From Rahnella victoriana (GTDB lineage Bacteria > Pseudomonadota > Gammaproteobacteria > Enterobacterales > Enterobacteriaceae), in the NCBI RefSeq assembly GCF_004330295.1, contig NZ_SJOJ01000011.1, positions 1 to 64,000 on the forward strand: a DNA stretch of 64,000 bases. Direction: 5' to 3'. Shown here one piece after another: positions 42,454-51,067 of the stretch (the stretch's first letter is position 1; each line of letters opens with the position of its first letter). The translations under genes and the position numbers were made by a program. The notes under the pieces are model-generated. The model was given only the letters and a program-made list of their open reading frames with translations. It ran no database searches and had not been told where the DNA came from.

Positions 42454-43332
42454 TTATTTCATGCTGGCGACAATCGTTTCCACATTGTGCCTGAACGCTT
42501 TGACGTAGGTTGTCGCCGGGCCTTGTGGTCCTGACAACGCTTCCGGATACAGCTCACCACCAGGCTCAGCACCGCTGGCCGCCGCAATCTGCTTAACCAG
42601 GCGTGGATCAGTCTGGTTTTCGATAAAGTAGGTTTTCACCTTTTCCGCTTTGATTTGTTTGATCAGAGAAGCGACACCGCTGGCACTGGCTTCTGCTTCC
42701 GTAGAAAAACCGACCGGTGCCATAAAGCTGACATGATATTCCTGACCAAAATAACCAAAGGCATCATGGCTGGTCAGCACTTTACGTTTTGACTGCGGAA
42801 TACCGGTAAATTCAGTTTTCGCCCACGCGTCAAGCTTCTGCAACTGTTCAATGTAAGCCGTTCCACGCTGACGGAAGTAATCCGCATCTTCCGGATCGGC
42901 TTTGATCAGTGCATTCATCACATTGGTCGCATAAATCACACCATTCGCCATGCTGTTCCAGGCGTGCGGATCGGTGATTTGCTTACCGTCTTCTTCCATC
43001 TTGCGGGAGTCCACACCTTCCGATGCCGTCACCAGATGGCCTTTATAACCGGAAGCCGTCACCAGACGGTCAATCCACCCTTCCAGCCCCAGACCGCTGA
43101 CAAACACAACGTCAGAGGCGTTAATGGCTTTGCTGTCTTTCGGCGCAGGTTCAAAACTGTGCGGATCGCCGTCCGGGCCGACTAACGTGGTGACGTTCAC
43201 ATGTTCGCCACCGACTTCCTGAACGATATCCCCGAGGATGGAAAAACTGGCCACCGCTTCGACCGTTTTTGCCATAGCCAGCGGGCTCGACAGCAGGGCA
43301 GCTACTGCGAGTGATACAGGTAATACTTTCAT
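42454..43332 (-). CDS. Zinc-type ABC transporter substrate-binding protein
   Basis: Periplasmic cluster A-I metal-binding protein, 292 residues, with signal peptide 1-21 (PLAMA|KT). Likely metal ligands by family pattern are His58 (GDPHSFEP), His123 (DPHAWNS), His189 (TSHDAFGYFG) and Glu264 (LYPEALS), an arrangement like AztC. It lacks the His-rich loop of ZnuA. Manganese or iron binding cannot be ruled out from ligands alone, but the Zur-like box upstream favours zinc. The ATG at 43332 has AAGGGG at good spacing; a second ATG three bases earlier is possible. Last gene of the operon, 43 bp after the permease gene. Confidence 0.85.
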   Translation of the reverse strand: MKVLPVSLAVAALLSSPLAMAKTVEAVASFSILGDIVQEVGGEHVNVTTLVGPDGDPHSFEPAPKDSKAINASDVVFVSGLGLEGWIDRLVTASGYKGHLVTASEGVDSRKMEEDGKQITDPHAWNSMANGVIYATNVMNALIKADPEDADYFRQRGTAYIEQLQKLDAWAKTEFTGIPQSKRKVLTSHDAFGYFGQEYHVSFMAPVGFSTEAEASASGVASLIKQIKAEKVKTYFIENQTDPRLVKQIAAASGAEPGGELYPEALSGPQGPATTYVKAFRHNVETIVASMK

Positions 43333-43375
43333 CATGTCCCCTTAATGGTGGTACTGCTTATTAACATACAACGGC

Positions 43376-44233
43376 TTAACATCGCGAGGCGGTTAACATG
43401 CCGCCACGCTTTCCAAATAAAACGGAAATAAAGAAAATAACGGTGGCACTGAGCACAATGGCCGGGCCAGCCGGTAGTGAGGCGTAGTAAGACCAGATGA
43501 GGCCGACGACGCTGGCGATCACGCCAATGATCATGGCACTCAGCAATGTATGAGGCAGATCCTGCGCCCAGAAACGGGCACTGGCGGCGGGCAACATCAT
43601 CAGCCCTACCGACATCAGTGTGCCAAGGATCTGGAAACCGGCGACCAGATTAATTACTACCAGCGCCAGAAAAATACCGTGGATCGCCGCCAGCCATTTT
43701 CCGGCACTCACGCGCAGGAACAACGGATCAAAGGATTCAATCACCAGTGCGCGATAGATACAGGCCAGCACCAGCAAGGACAGGCTGCTAATGATGCCAA
43801 CCATGATCATGGCGGAAGAATCAATGGCAAGAATGGAGCCAAACAACACATGCAAAAGATCCACACTGGAACCGCGCAGGGAGACCAGCGTGACACCCAG
43901 CGCCAGCGAGCCAAGGTAAAATCCGGCGAAACTGGCATCTTCTTTTAATTGCGTACGGCGACTGACGAGTCCGGATAACATCGCCACCGCCAACCCCGCG
44001 ATAAAACCGCCAATTCCCATCGCCACCAGCGACATACCCGAGATCAGATAGCCGATGGCTGCCCCGGGTAAAACGGCGTGCGACAGGGCATCCCCGACCA
44101 GACTCATCCGGCGGAGTAACAGGAAACCCCCCAGCGGTGTGGCACTGATGGATAACGCGATGCAGGCGATTAATGCCCGGCGCATGAAACCGAATTCAAT
44201 AAAAGGATCGGCCAGTAAATGAAAAAGCATCAT
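43376..44233 (-). CDS. Zinc-type ABC transporter permease
   Basis: Inner-membrane permease of the ZnuB/AztB/MntB (ABC-3) family, 285 residues with about eight hydrophobic segments. The family block LLRRMSLVGDALSHAVLPGAAIGYL is present, as is LQILGTLMSVGLMMLPAA-like sequence near the C-terminal third. It starts MMLFHLLADPFIEFGF; the first ATG (44233) overlaps the stop of the ATPase gene and has GGGAG upstream. The frame is open further 5' inside the ATPase gene, but that part is not permease-like. Confidence 0.88.
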   Translation of the reverse strand: MMLFHLLADPFIEFGFMRRALIACIALSISATPLGGFLLLRRMSLVGDALSHAVLPGAAIGYLISGMSLVAMGIGGFIAGLAVAMLSGLVSRRTQLKEDASFAGFYLGSLALGVTLVSLRGSSVDLLHVLFGSILAIDSSAMIMVGIISSLSLLVLACIYRALVIESFDPLFLRVSAGKWLAAIHGIFLALVVINLVAGFQILGTLMSVGLMMLPAASARFWAQDLPHTLLSAMIIGVIASVVGLIWSYYASLPAGPAIVLSATVIFFISVLFGKRGGMLTASRC

Positions 44234-44958
44234 GAATTGGCGACTCCCGTCGTCAGGGAGAAAGGTTCGGTCGAAATACAGGCATGCGCCTGATGCGGGA
44301 AATGCCCCAGCACATCGCGGGCACTTCCCCATAAATTTTGCTGTGCGCTGAGATACAACACATGCGGAAAGTGACGGGACACCATCGAGATATCATGCAA
44401 AACAGCAATCACGGTTTTGCCTTCCTGATGCCACTGCGCAATAACGTTCAGCAGCAGATCCGTCGTCTGCGTATCGATGCCGGTGAAGGGTTCATCCAGC
44501 ATAATGAGCGGTGCCTGCTGAACCAGCAAACGCGCGAAAAGCGTGCGTTGCAATTGTCCGCCGGAAAGTGAACCGACCGGTAAATGCGACATTTCCGTCA
44601 TCCCGACGGTCTCAAGTGCCTGACCGACAGCCACTGCGGACTGACGACTGATACCGCCAAATAACCCGCTCTGAGGCCAGCATCCCATCGCCACCAGATC
44701 AAACACGCTGATAGGAAAACTGCGGTCCAGTTCGGCCTGCTGTGGCAGATACGCAAGACGCGGGCGCTTACCGCCTGTAAATGAAATGTTTCCCGCCACC
44801 GCCTGCTGAAGCCCGGCCAGCGTTTTGAGAAACGTGGATTTTCCCGCGCCATTGGCACCAATAACTGCGGTCAGTGAACCTGACTGAAATTGCCCGTTAA
44901 GCGGCATGGCAACGGCCTGCCGGTCATAGCCGACTTCGACATCGTTTACAAAAATCAT
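44230..44958 (-). CDS. Zinc-type ABC transporter ATPase
   Basis: ATPase subunit of 242 residues. Walker A GANGAGKST at 34-42, signature LSGGQLQR at 131-138, Walker B LIMLDEP at 151-157, switch histidine in VLHDIS. I start it at MIFVNDVEVGYDRQ (44958) because homologous ATPases begin there. That ATG has no ribosome site of its own, but overlaps (ATGA) the stop of a 35-codon gene with an excellent one, so translation is probably coupled. The stop overlaps the permease ATG. Confidence 0.9.
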   Translation of the reverse strand: MIFVNDVEVGYDRQAVAMPLNGQFQSGSLTAVIGANGAGKSTFLKTLAGLQQAVAGNISFTGGKRPRLAYLPQQAELDRSFPISVFDLVAMGCWPQSGLFGGISRQSAVAVGQALETVGMTEMSHLPVGSLSGGQLQRTLFARLLVQQAPLIMLDEPFTGIDTQTTDLLLNVIAQWHQEGKTVIAVLHDISMVSRHFPHVLYLSAQQNLWGSARDVLGHFPHQAHACISTEPFSLTTGVANS

Positions 44959-45062
44959 GGTAGAGAAATTGCCCAGTAAATCGCAGCCCACAAAACGGCA
45001 AGCACGGCCAGTACCGCAAGACAGCGGACTGGCGAAGAAAGTGTAAAGAGTGTTTTGGTCAT
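44955..45062 (-). CDS. Small membrane peptide heading the zinc-type ABC operon (unrecognised)
   Basis: A 35-codon reading frame: MTKTLFTLSSPVRC, then a single hydrophobic segment LAVLAVLAVLWAAIYWAISL, ending in proline. GGAGGGG sits two bases before the ATG (45065-45071), the best ribosome site of the operon. The stop codon overlaps the ATPase ATG. The peptide fits a single-span inner-membrane protein with a positively charged N-terminus. I do not recognise a family. It could act on the transporter, or only couple translation of the ATPase gene. Confidence 0.68.
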   Translation of the reverse strand: MTKTLFTLSSPVRCLAVLAVLAVLWAAIYWAISLP

Positions 45063-45070
45063 GACCCCTC

Positions 45071-45093
45071 CGATCGTTACAATATAACATCAC
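45071..45093 (-). promoter_or_regulatory. Zur-like box before the zinc-type ABC operon
   Basis: The dyad GTTACA-A-TATAAC (45076-45088; minus strand GTTATATTGTAAC) differs by one base from GTTATAnTATAAC. It ends at the ribosome site of the 35-codon gene. Confidence 0.78.
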
Positions 45094-45323
45094 AACTTGC
45101 ATCAGGTATCAATACGTCAACTGTGTCAGTTTTTTTCACCGTGATTGAGGTCGCGGTGGCTGGAGAACTGTTAGAAAAGGGTAAAAATTAATGAATAGAT
45201 AGTAAATTGCATTACAATCAGAAAGTTACGATTTTTGCGCCCGGAATTTTTTTTCTCCGCTCAAAACACATCCTGATAAAAGTATGCAATAATGAAAAGG
45301 AATACAGTTAAGAGGTCAACGCG

Positions 45324-45677
45324 TTGAAAAAAATCATCCCTTACGATATTAATGGGGAAACTCTGACTGTTCAGGATTTACAACAGATTATTGAGCCTGC
45401 GTTATCTGAAATTGAAGAACCGTTAATTGGTGATTTAACTTATTTCTCAGAAAATGCGCGTTATGAACCTAATTCTTTGCAAATCGTGTCAATAAGACAA
45501 ATTGACAAAAACTATTATTCAATGACTTACCAGTTCCGATGGACGATTTTCAATGGTTGTCTGGACATAAATGCGCAGGAATTCACGACGCAAAGTGTCA
45601 CATTCCAGGTTAAAGCGGACGGACTGGAGTTTGATATTATTGAATTATCGAAAGGCACTATGGCGGAAGAATTGTAA
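45324..45677 (+). CDS. Hypothetical protein, 117 residues
   Basis: I do not recognise this gene. It encodes an acidic soluble protein without signal peptide or membrane segment, starting with TTG 9 nt after AGAGG. It looks like an alpha/beta fold with aromatic strands (YYSMTYQFRWTIFNG, FTTQSVTFQVKADGLEFDII). Base composition is clearly more AT-rich than the neighbours, suggesting transfer. It lies divergent from the zinc-type ABC operon and ahead of tomB. Small immunity-type proteins have similar size and composition, but nothing here proves it. Confidence 0.7.
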   Translation: MKKIIPYDINGETLTVQDLQQIIEPALSEIEEPLIGDLTYFSENARYEPNSLQIVSIRQIDKNYYSMTYQFRWTIFNGCLDINAQEFTTQSVTFQVKADGLEFDIIELSKGTMAEEL

Positions 45678-45909
45678 GTTTGAGTAATACGTTTGCACAG
45701 CTTTCCGAAAATGAATTATATTTAAAATGCTGACTGTATATTAAACAGTGTAGCCCTCCATTCAAAGAGGGATTCATTGTGATTATCTTTGAAGTTGTAA
45801 GCCAGTTCATAGCGTCAGAAGTGAGAGCCGTTTCCTGTAAGCCATTAAGTTTTGTTGTTTACTCACAGAGTGTTATCAACACCGAATAAACCATTACGGA
45901 GGGGATGAT

Positions 45910-46278
45910 ATGGATGAGTACTCGCCTAAGCGGCACGACATCGCTCAGTTACGCTACCTGAATGAAATGCTGTACGACGAAGGAATTGCGACACTGGGTG
46001 ACAGCCATCACGGTTGGGTTAATGACCCGACTTCAGCGGTTAACCTGCAGCTCAACGAACTGATTGAACACATTGCATCTTTTGTGATGAGTTTTAAAAT
46101 AAAGCATCCCGACGATAACCATTTAACTGATCTGGTTGAAGAGTATCTGGATGATACCTACACCCTGTTCAGTAATTATGGAATTAACGATTCTGATTTG
46201 CGCCAATGGCAGAAAACCAAGAAGCGACTATTCAGAATGTTCTCAGGGGACTACATCTGTACCCTAATGAAGACTTGA
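45910..46278 (+). CDS. tomB: Hha toxicity modulator TomB
   Basis: Acidic helical protein of 122 residues (formerly YbaJ) that counters Hha in E. coli and affects biofilm formation. MDEYSPKRHDIAQLRYLNEMLYDEGIATLGDSHHGWVNDPTSAVNLQLNELIEHIA is the conserved core, and the C-terminal part with LFSNYGINDSDLRQWQKTKKRLF is intact. The ribosome site is GGAGGGG. It precedes hha by 45 bp, the usual tomB-hha pair. Confidence 0.95.
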   Translation: MDEYSPKRHDIAQLRYLNEMLYDEGIATLGDSHHGWVNDPTSAVNLQLNELIEHIASFVMSFKIKHPDDNHLTDLVEEYLDDTYTLFSNYGINDSDLRQWQKTKKRLFRMFSGDYICTLMKT

Positions 46279-46323
46279 GTAATAATTTATATGCAGTCAT
46301 CAGATAAAAATGAAAAGGCTAAG

Positions 46324-46527
46324 ATGAACAAAATCGACTATTTGATGCGTTTAAGAAAATGCACCACTATTGATACACTTGAACGTGTCATTGAAAAGAA
46401 TAAGTACGAACTCTCCGACGACGAACTGGAATTGTTTTACTCGGCGGCTGACCATCGTTTAGCGGAGCTAACGATGAACAAGCTGTACGATAAAATCCCG
46501 GTAGCGGTCTGGAAATTCGTACGCTGA
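46324..46527 (+). CDS. hha: Hha/YmoA thermo-osmoregulatory modulator
   Basis: Nucleoid-associated co-regulator of 67 residues that binds H-NS and tunes silencing of virulence and horizontally acquired genes with temperature and osmolarity. [59 protein letters not shown] is nearly identical to Yersinia YmoA, and the length equals YmoA (67) rather than E. coli Hha (72). The start at 46324 has AAGG upstream; an ATG 11 codons earlier is less likely. A GGCCGAA/TTCGGCC hairpin (46540-46559) follows the gene. Confidence 0.95.
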   Translation: MNKIDYLMRLRKCTTIDTLERVIEKNKYELSDDELELFYSAADHRLAELTMNKLYDKIPVAVWKFVR

Positions 46528-46619
46528 TCGTCAGGGCTGGGCCGAAATACACTTCGGCCTAATGCCTGTTATTTAAGCGACATCACTTAAGCGTTATTTA
46601 ACGATTTTCTGCCATCCGG

Positions 46620-47558
46620 TTACTCTGCTTTCTCTTTGATTTGCCGATGAAATGTCTGTAACAGAAACTGGAAACACTGTTCCGTTTTTGGCGATCGCAG
46701 CGGTGCAGGTTTGCGCATCATTGCCACAGTTCGGCTTAATGTCGGCTGCTGCAAATGAATCACGGTTAATTCATTATCATTGAGCGTTGCAGTATATAGC
46801 TCAGGCAAAATAGCCACGGCCAGACGCGAACGCACCAGTCCGTATAATGTCTCCTGAAAATCCACCCGATAACCAATTTGCAAATTTAGCCGATGACTTT
46901 CAATCAGTGACGTCACCAGTCTGCTGACATTTCCTTTTGAAAACAATGCAATATCTCTTTTTACCAGTTGCCGCCACGGCACATTATGGCCTTCCGCCAG
47001 CGCATCGTCACGCCGGATCACCGCCACAAAAGGGTCTTCAAGCAACGGATACACGGCGATTGTTGCCGGTACCGTACTGTCTGTGGCTCCGATACCAAAA
47101 TCCACCGAACCATTTTCCAGTTCCAGTAATAATGCATCATTAGTGAGGTCGTGGAATTCCACACGCATATCAGGGAAATATTCGGATAATAACTGCGGAA
47201 CCGCCGGAAATAATAATGTACTCACCGAAGGGACTAATCCGATACGTAATGTCCCGTCCCCACCCTGCCGCATAATTTGCTGCATATCATCGAAGACACT
47301 GTGCGCGGTATTCAATAAGCGTTCTGCATATGGCAGGACAGCTTCTCCCTGCTCAGTCAGGCTCACACCCTGTGCGGTACGGTTGAGTAATTTTCCCCCG
47401 AGTACAGATTCGATTTGCCGCAATGCGCTGCTCAGGGCAGGCTGGCTGATGGCCAGACGATTGGCCGTTTCGGTGAAACTGCGCAATTGCGCCAGCGTCA
47501 CAAAATATTGAATTTGCTTAAGGGAGAGAGCAGGCAACCGGCGCCAGGGTTCAGACAT
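46620..47558 (-). CDS. LysR-family regulator divergent from ade
   Basis: Regulator of 312 residues. The helix-turn-helix is at about 13-72 (LKQIQYFVTLAQLRSFTETANRLAISQPALSSALRQIESVLG), and the effector domain at about 100-300 opens GTLRIGLVPSVSTLLFPAVPQLL. It is divergent from the adenine deaminase gene across 140 bp and is the likely controller of ade and the adjacent permease (inference from arrangement). The effector may be a purine, but no sequence feature proves it. Confidence 0.85.
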   Translation of the reverse strand: MSEPWRRLPALSLKQIQYFVTLAQLRSFTETANRLAISQPALSSALRQIESVLGGKLLNRTAQGVSLTEQGEAVLPYAERLLNTAHSVFDDMQQIMRQGGDGTLRIGLVPSVSTLLFPAVPQLLSEYFPDMRVEFHDLTNDALLLELENGSVDFGIGATDSTVPATIAVYPLLEDPFVAVIRRDDALAEGHNVPWRQLVKRDIALFSKGNVSRLVTSLIESHRLNLQIGYRVDFQETLYGLVRSRLAVAILPELYTATLNDNELTVIHLQQPTLSRTVAMMRKPAPLRSPKTEQCFQFLLQTFHRQIKEKAE

Positions 47559-47698
47559 AATCAGCAGCTATTCCGCAAAAAATAGAAAACGTTTGCTCAG
47601 CATAACCGCATCTTATAAACGGATAAAATAATTCATCTGTGCAAAGCCTTCGCCTCTCCCTACATTAGCCCAATCACTGTGTAAATCCGGATACTGAA

Positions 47699-49486
47699 AT
47701 GACCGATAACCTCGCTTCCCTGCCCCAGCGCCAGCGGGCTGTGAATGCTGCTCTGGGCAAAATCCCGTTTGACCGCCTGCTGATAAACGCCCGTGTGATC
47801 GACATGGTCACCGGAGAGCTACGAGAAGCCGACGTCGGTATCACCGGCAATATGATTGCCAGCGTGCACCCGCGTGGGAAATTCACTCAGAAAGAGAATG
47901 TCGATGATTTATCAGGCAGCTACCTTTCCCCCGGCCTTATCGATACACATGTACATATCGAAAGCTCACACCTGCCCCCGGAAAAATACGCGGAAATCGT
48001 CGTCGCGCAGGGCACGACCACTGTATTTTGGGATCCGCATGAACTGGCAAATGTGCTCGGTGTGGCCGGTGTTCGCTATGCCGTGCAATCGAGCCGTAAT
48101 CTGCCTTTGCGGGTGATTTGTGCCGCGCCCTCCAGCGTCCCTTCAACGCCCGGATTAGAAATGTCCGGTGCGGATTTCAAGGGTCAGGAAATGCAGACCA
48201 TGCTGAGCTGGCCGGAAGTGGCTGGCGTTGCTGAAGTGATGGATATGTACGGCGTGCTCAACGGCAGCGAACGCATGCTGGAGATCCTTGAAGCCGGATT
48301 AAACAGCGGTAAATTGATTGAAGGACACGCCAGGGGTCTGAAAGATGAGCAGTTGCAGGCTTATCTGGCCGCTGGCGTAACCTCCGATCACGAGCTGACG
48401 TCTGCCGAAGATGCGCTTGAAAAACTGCGTGCCGGGCTGACGTTGCAGATTCGCGGCTCGCATCCTTATCTTTTGCCTGACATCGCGGCCGCATTGCTGA
48501 AGCTTCCGCACCTTTCATCACAAATCACGCTGTGTACCGATGACGTCCCGCCGGATCATTTGCTGGAAAAAGGCGGCCTGATTGCCTTAATCAGACTGCT
48601 GATGGCCTGCGGTCTGCGTGCGGAAGACGTGCTGAGGATGGCGACGTTCAATGCGGCTATCCGTATGCAACGTCACGATTTGGGCCTGATTGCCGCAGGG
48701 CGCACGGCGGACATCATCGCGTTTGACTCGCTGGAGACGCTGGATCCACGCGCGGTTTACGTCGCAGGCACCTGCGTCGCCCGACACGGCAAACTTCTGT
48801 TTACGCCTTCAGCCGCCAGCGGCGTGACGCCTCCGCGCGATACCATGCGATTAAAAGCATTGAGTGCGGAGGATTTCAGGCTGCACATCCCCGGACTGAA
48901 CAACGGCAAAGCGCGTCTGCGCAATATCAAAGGCGCGCGCTTTACGCAATGGGGTGAAGTGGTCGTCAATGTGCGCGACGGAGCGGCAGAGATCCCTGAC
49001 GGCTTCAGTCTGATTTGGGTACAACACCGTCATGGCCGTCACGATGCCACGCCGAAAATGGCGCTGCTGGAAGGCTGGGGGGAATTACGCGGCGCAATTG
49101 CCACATCGTATTCGCATGACTCCCACAATCTGGTGGTTATCGGACGCGAGCCTGCGGACATGATGCTGGCCGCCAATCAGCTGATCGCCAGTGGCGGCGG
49201 TATGGCGCTGAGTCAGCATGGCAAACTGCTGGCAAAAGTGGATATGCCGATTGCCGGAATGCTTTCCGAATTACCGGCGGCAGAATTAGCCGAACAGTTT
49301 AAAAATCTGCGCGACCTCAGCGCGCGTATCGCAGACTGGGAGCCGCCATATAGGGTTTTCAAGGCCATCGAAGGCACCTGTCTGGCCTGTAACGCCGGGC
49401 CACATCTGACCGATTTAGGGCTTACAGATGGCGGTTTACGTGAAATCGTCAACCCGGTTCTGGAAATTTGGCCGGAAGAAAGCTGA
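47699..49486 (+). CDS. ade: Adenine deaminase
   Basis: Metal-dependent amidohydrolase of 595 residues converting adenine to hypoxanthine and ammonia. The metal motif DTHVHIESSH lies near residues 80-89, followed by GTTTVFWDPHELANVLG; EGHARG and the SDHE and CTDDVPPDHL blocks supply further ligands. The C-terminal domain ends in ACNAGPHLTDLGLTDGGLREIVNPVLE. It shares a unit with a purine permease gene 76 bp downstream and is divergent from a LysR gene. In E. coli ade is cryptic and lies elsewhere; here it sits in an insert between hha and ffs. Confidence 0.95.
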   Translation: MTDNLASLPQRQRAVNAALGKIPFDRLLINARVIDMVTGELREADVGITGNMIASVHPRGKFTQKENVDDLSGSYLSPGLIDTHVHIESSHLPPEKYAEIVVAQGTTTVFWDPHELANVLGVAGVRYAVQSSRNLPLRVICAAPSSVPSTPGLEMSGADFKGQEMQTMLSWPEVAGVAEVMDMYGVLNGSERMLEILEAGLNSGKLIEGHARGLKDEQLQAYLAAGVTSDHELTSAEDALEKLRAGLTLQIRGSHPYLLPDIAAALLKLPHLSSQITLCTDDVPPDHLLEKGGLIALIRLLMACGLRAEDVLRMATFNAAIRMQRHDLGLIAAGRTADIIAFDSLETLDPRAVYVAGTCVARHGKLLFTPSAASGVTPPRDTMRLKALSAEDFRLHIPGLNNGKARLRNIKGARFTQWGEVVVNVRDGAAEIPDGFSLIWVQHRHGRHDATPKMALLEGWGELRGAIATSYSHDSHNLVVIGREPADMMLAANQLIASGGGMALSQHGKLLAKVDMPIAGMLSELPAAELAEQFKNLRDLSARIADWEPPYRVFKAIEGTCLACNAGPHLTDLGLTDGGLREIVNPVLEIWPEES

Positions 49487-49562
49487 GACACACCTCGCCA
49501 CACCCGTCGTAAAAATGATAGCAAACACAACAAGATAAAAATTATTTCAGGGGAATGTAAGC

Positions 49563-50912
49563 ATGTCCGAAAGTTCTGTGAAAAATGTGACGGCGTCATC
49601 TGAGGAAAACGCGCTGCTGCGCCGTTTCCAGCTTCGCCAGCGCCAGACCAACGTCAAAACGGAATGTCTGGCAGGGATCACCGGCTTTCTGGCCGCGGCG
49701 TATTTGCTGGTGGTGATCCCGGGTTTACTGGCGGTCAGCGGTATGGATAAAGGCGCGGCCACCACCGGCGTGATCCTGGTGTTTGTGCTGGGTTCTCTGC
49801 TGATGGCATTTTACGCCAACCTGCCCTTTATGGTCGGGCCGGGGATTGGCGGCTCCGTTCTGGTCGGTATCACACTGGCGGGGGATGGCATTTCATGGCC
49901 CATCGCGCTGGGTATCGCCTGCTGGTCGGGGATTTTGTTTTTCGTGATGACCGTATTCGGGTTGCGTGAAGTGGTCACCCGTTCGGTGCCCCAGTCGATC
50001 AAGCTCGGACTGACCGCCTCCATCGGTATTTTCGTTGCCCTGCTGGGTTTTCGAAATGCCGGGCTGGTCATGGCAAATGCCAAAACCCATGCGCTGGCTT
50101 TGGGTGATTTTACCGCGCCCGGCGCATTGATCGCGCTGCTCGGTTTGCTGGTCGCCGTGGGTTTACAGGCGCGCAAAGTACCCGGTGCCATTTTGTGGGC
50201 CATCTTACTGGCGACGGTTGCGGGCATCCCGTTTGGTGTCACGCATTTGCCCGCGCAATGGATATCCCTGCCACACTCCGTGGCCCCGCTGCTGGGCAAA
50301 GTCGATCTGACCGGCGCCATGAATATCGCCTTCCTGCCGTTCCTGTTTATCTTCTTCGCTTCGGAATTTTTCTCGACGATGGGTACCACACTGGCAGTCG
50401 GCGGCGAAGCCGGATTGCTCGATGAACACGGCAATATGAAGCACATCAACCGGCCATTCATGGTGGATTCTATTGCGGCGGCGCTGGGTCCGGTTGTCGG
50501 AATTCCTGCGGCAACCGCATTGATCGAATCTTCCGCTGCCGCTGAAGCAGGCGGAAAAACCGGCCTGACCGCGCTGGCTGCTGCCGTGATGTTCCTGCTG
50601 ATGCTGTTATTCACGCCAGTTGCGCTGATGATCCCGAAAGAGGCGACCGCGCCCGCGCTGATTCTGATTGGCCTGAACATGTTCAGTAACCTGCGGAAAG
50701 TGGATTTAGCGAATTTCACCGATGCGCTGCCGGTGCTGATGATGGTGATGATCACGTTGATTTCAAACAGCTTCGGTACGGGTATCGCCGGCGGACTGCT
50801 GTTTTACGTGGTCATTAAAGCGGTGGCAGGGAAAGCGCGCGAAGTGCCGGTTGGCCTTTATATTCTGGCGATCCCGCTGGTGTATTATTTCGCCACACTG
50901 GTGCATCACTAA
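49563..50912 (+). CDS. NCS2-family purine permease (adenine/hypoxanthine type)
   Basis: Inner-membrane purine:proton symporter of 449 residues in the AzgA-like branch of NCS2, with about 13 hydrophobic segments. Typical blocks are TECLAGITGFLAAAYLLVVIPGLLA, VGPGIGGSVLVGITLAGDG and ATALIESSAAAEAGGKTGLTAL. The close coupling with ade suggests adenine as substrate, though guanine or hypoxanthine remain possible; PurP and AdeQ of E. coli are the nearest named relatives I recall. GGGGAATG precedes the ATG. Confidence 0.88.
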   Translation: MSESSVKNVTASSEENALLRRFQLRQRQTNVKTECLAGITGFLAAAYLLVVIPGLLAVSGMDKGAATTGVILVFVLGSLLMAFYANLPFMVGPGIGGSVLVGITLAGDGISWPIALGIACWSGILFFVMTVFGLREVVTRSVPQSIKLGLTASIGIFVALLGFRNAGLVMANAKTHALALGDFTAPGALIALLGLLVAVGLQARKVPGAILWAILLATVAGIPFGVTHLPAQWISLPHSVAPLLGKVDLTGAMNIAFLPFLFIFFASEFFSTMGTTLAVGGEAGLLDEHGNMKHINRPFMVDSIAAALGPVVGIPAATALIESSAAAEAGGKTGLTALAAAVMFLLMLLFTPVALMIPKEATAPALILIGLNMFSNLRKVDLANFTDALPVLMMVMITLISNSFGTGIAGGLLFYVVIKAVAGKAREVPVGLYILAIPLVYYFATLVHH

Positions 50913-50953
50913 GACGGGCTGATCGGGAGAAGGTAAAACGGGAGGGCCTGAAA

Positions 50954-51067
50954 TGGTGGAGGCCCTGCCAGCTACATCCCGGCACACACGACACCTGCCA
51001 TGGCTGCTTCCTTCCGGACCTGACCAAGTTGACAAGTTAGCGTTGCGGGAGAACCAACAGGGCCCCC
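50954..51067 (-). ncRNA. ffs: 4.5S RNA of the signal recognition particle
   Basis: The minus strand reads GGGGGCCCTGTTGG at the 5' end and GGCCTCCACC at the 3' end. Between them is the invariant apical domain GGTCAGGTCCGGAAGGAAGCAGCC (about 51005-51028), the Ffh-binding loop. About 114 nt, as in E. coli, and next to ybaZ as there. It forms the RNA part of SRP, which targets membrane proteins. Confidence 0.96.

Noticed and set aside
45910-46527. tomB-hha as a classical toxin-antitoxin system
   Set aside because: The pair has been described as such, but the sequence shows a conserved Hha/YmoA regulator and its modulator; nothing here supports a selfish or defence role.
47559-47698. Possible purine riboswitch before ade
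   Set aside because: No conserved loop or P1-P3 arrangement could be found in the 140 bp; the divergent LysR gene explains control better.
49811-50755. 314-codon frame antisense to the purine permease gene
   Set aside because: Ser/Ala/Pro-rich shadow of a membrane-protein gene; no domain seen.
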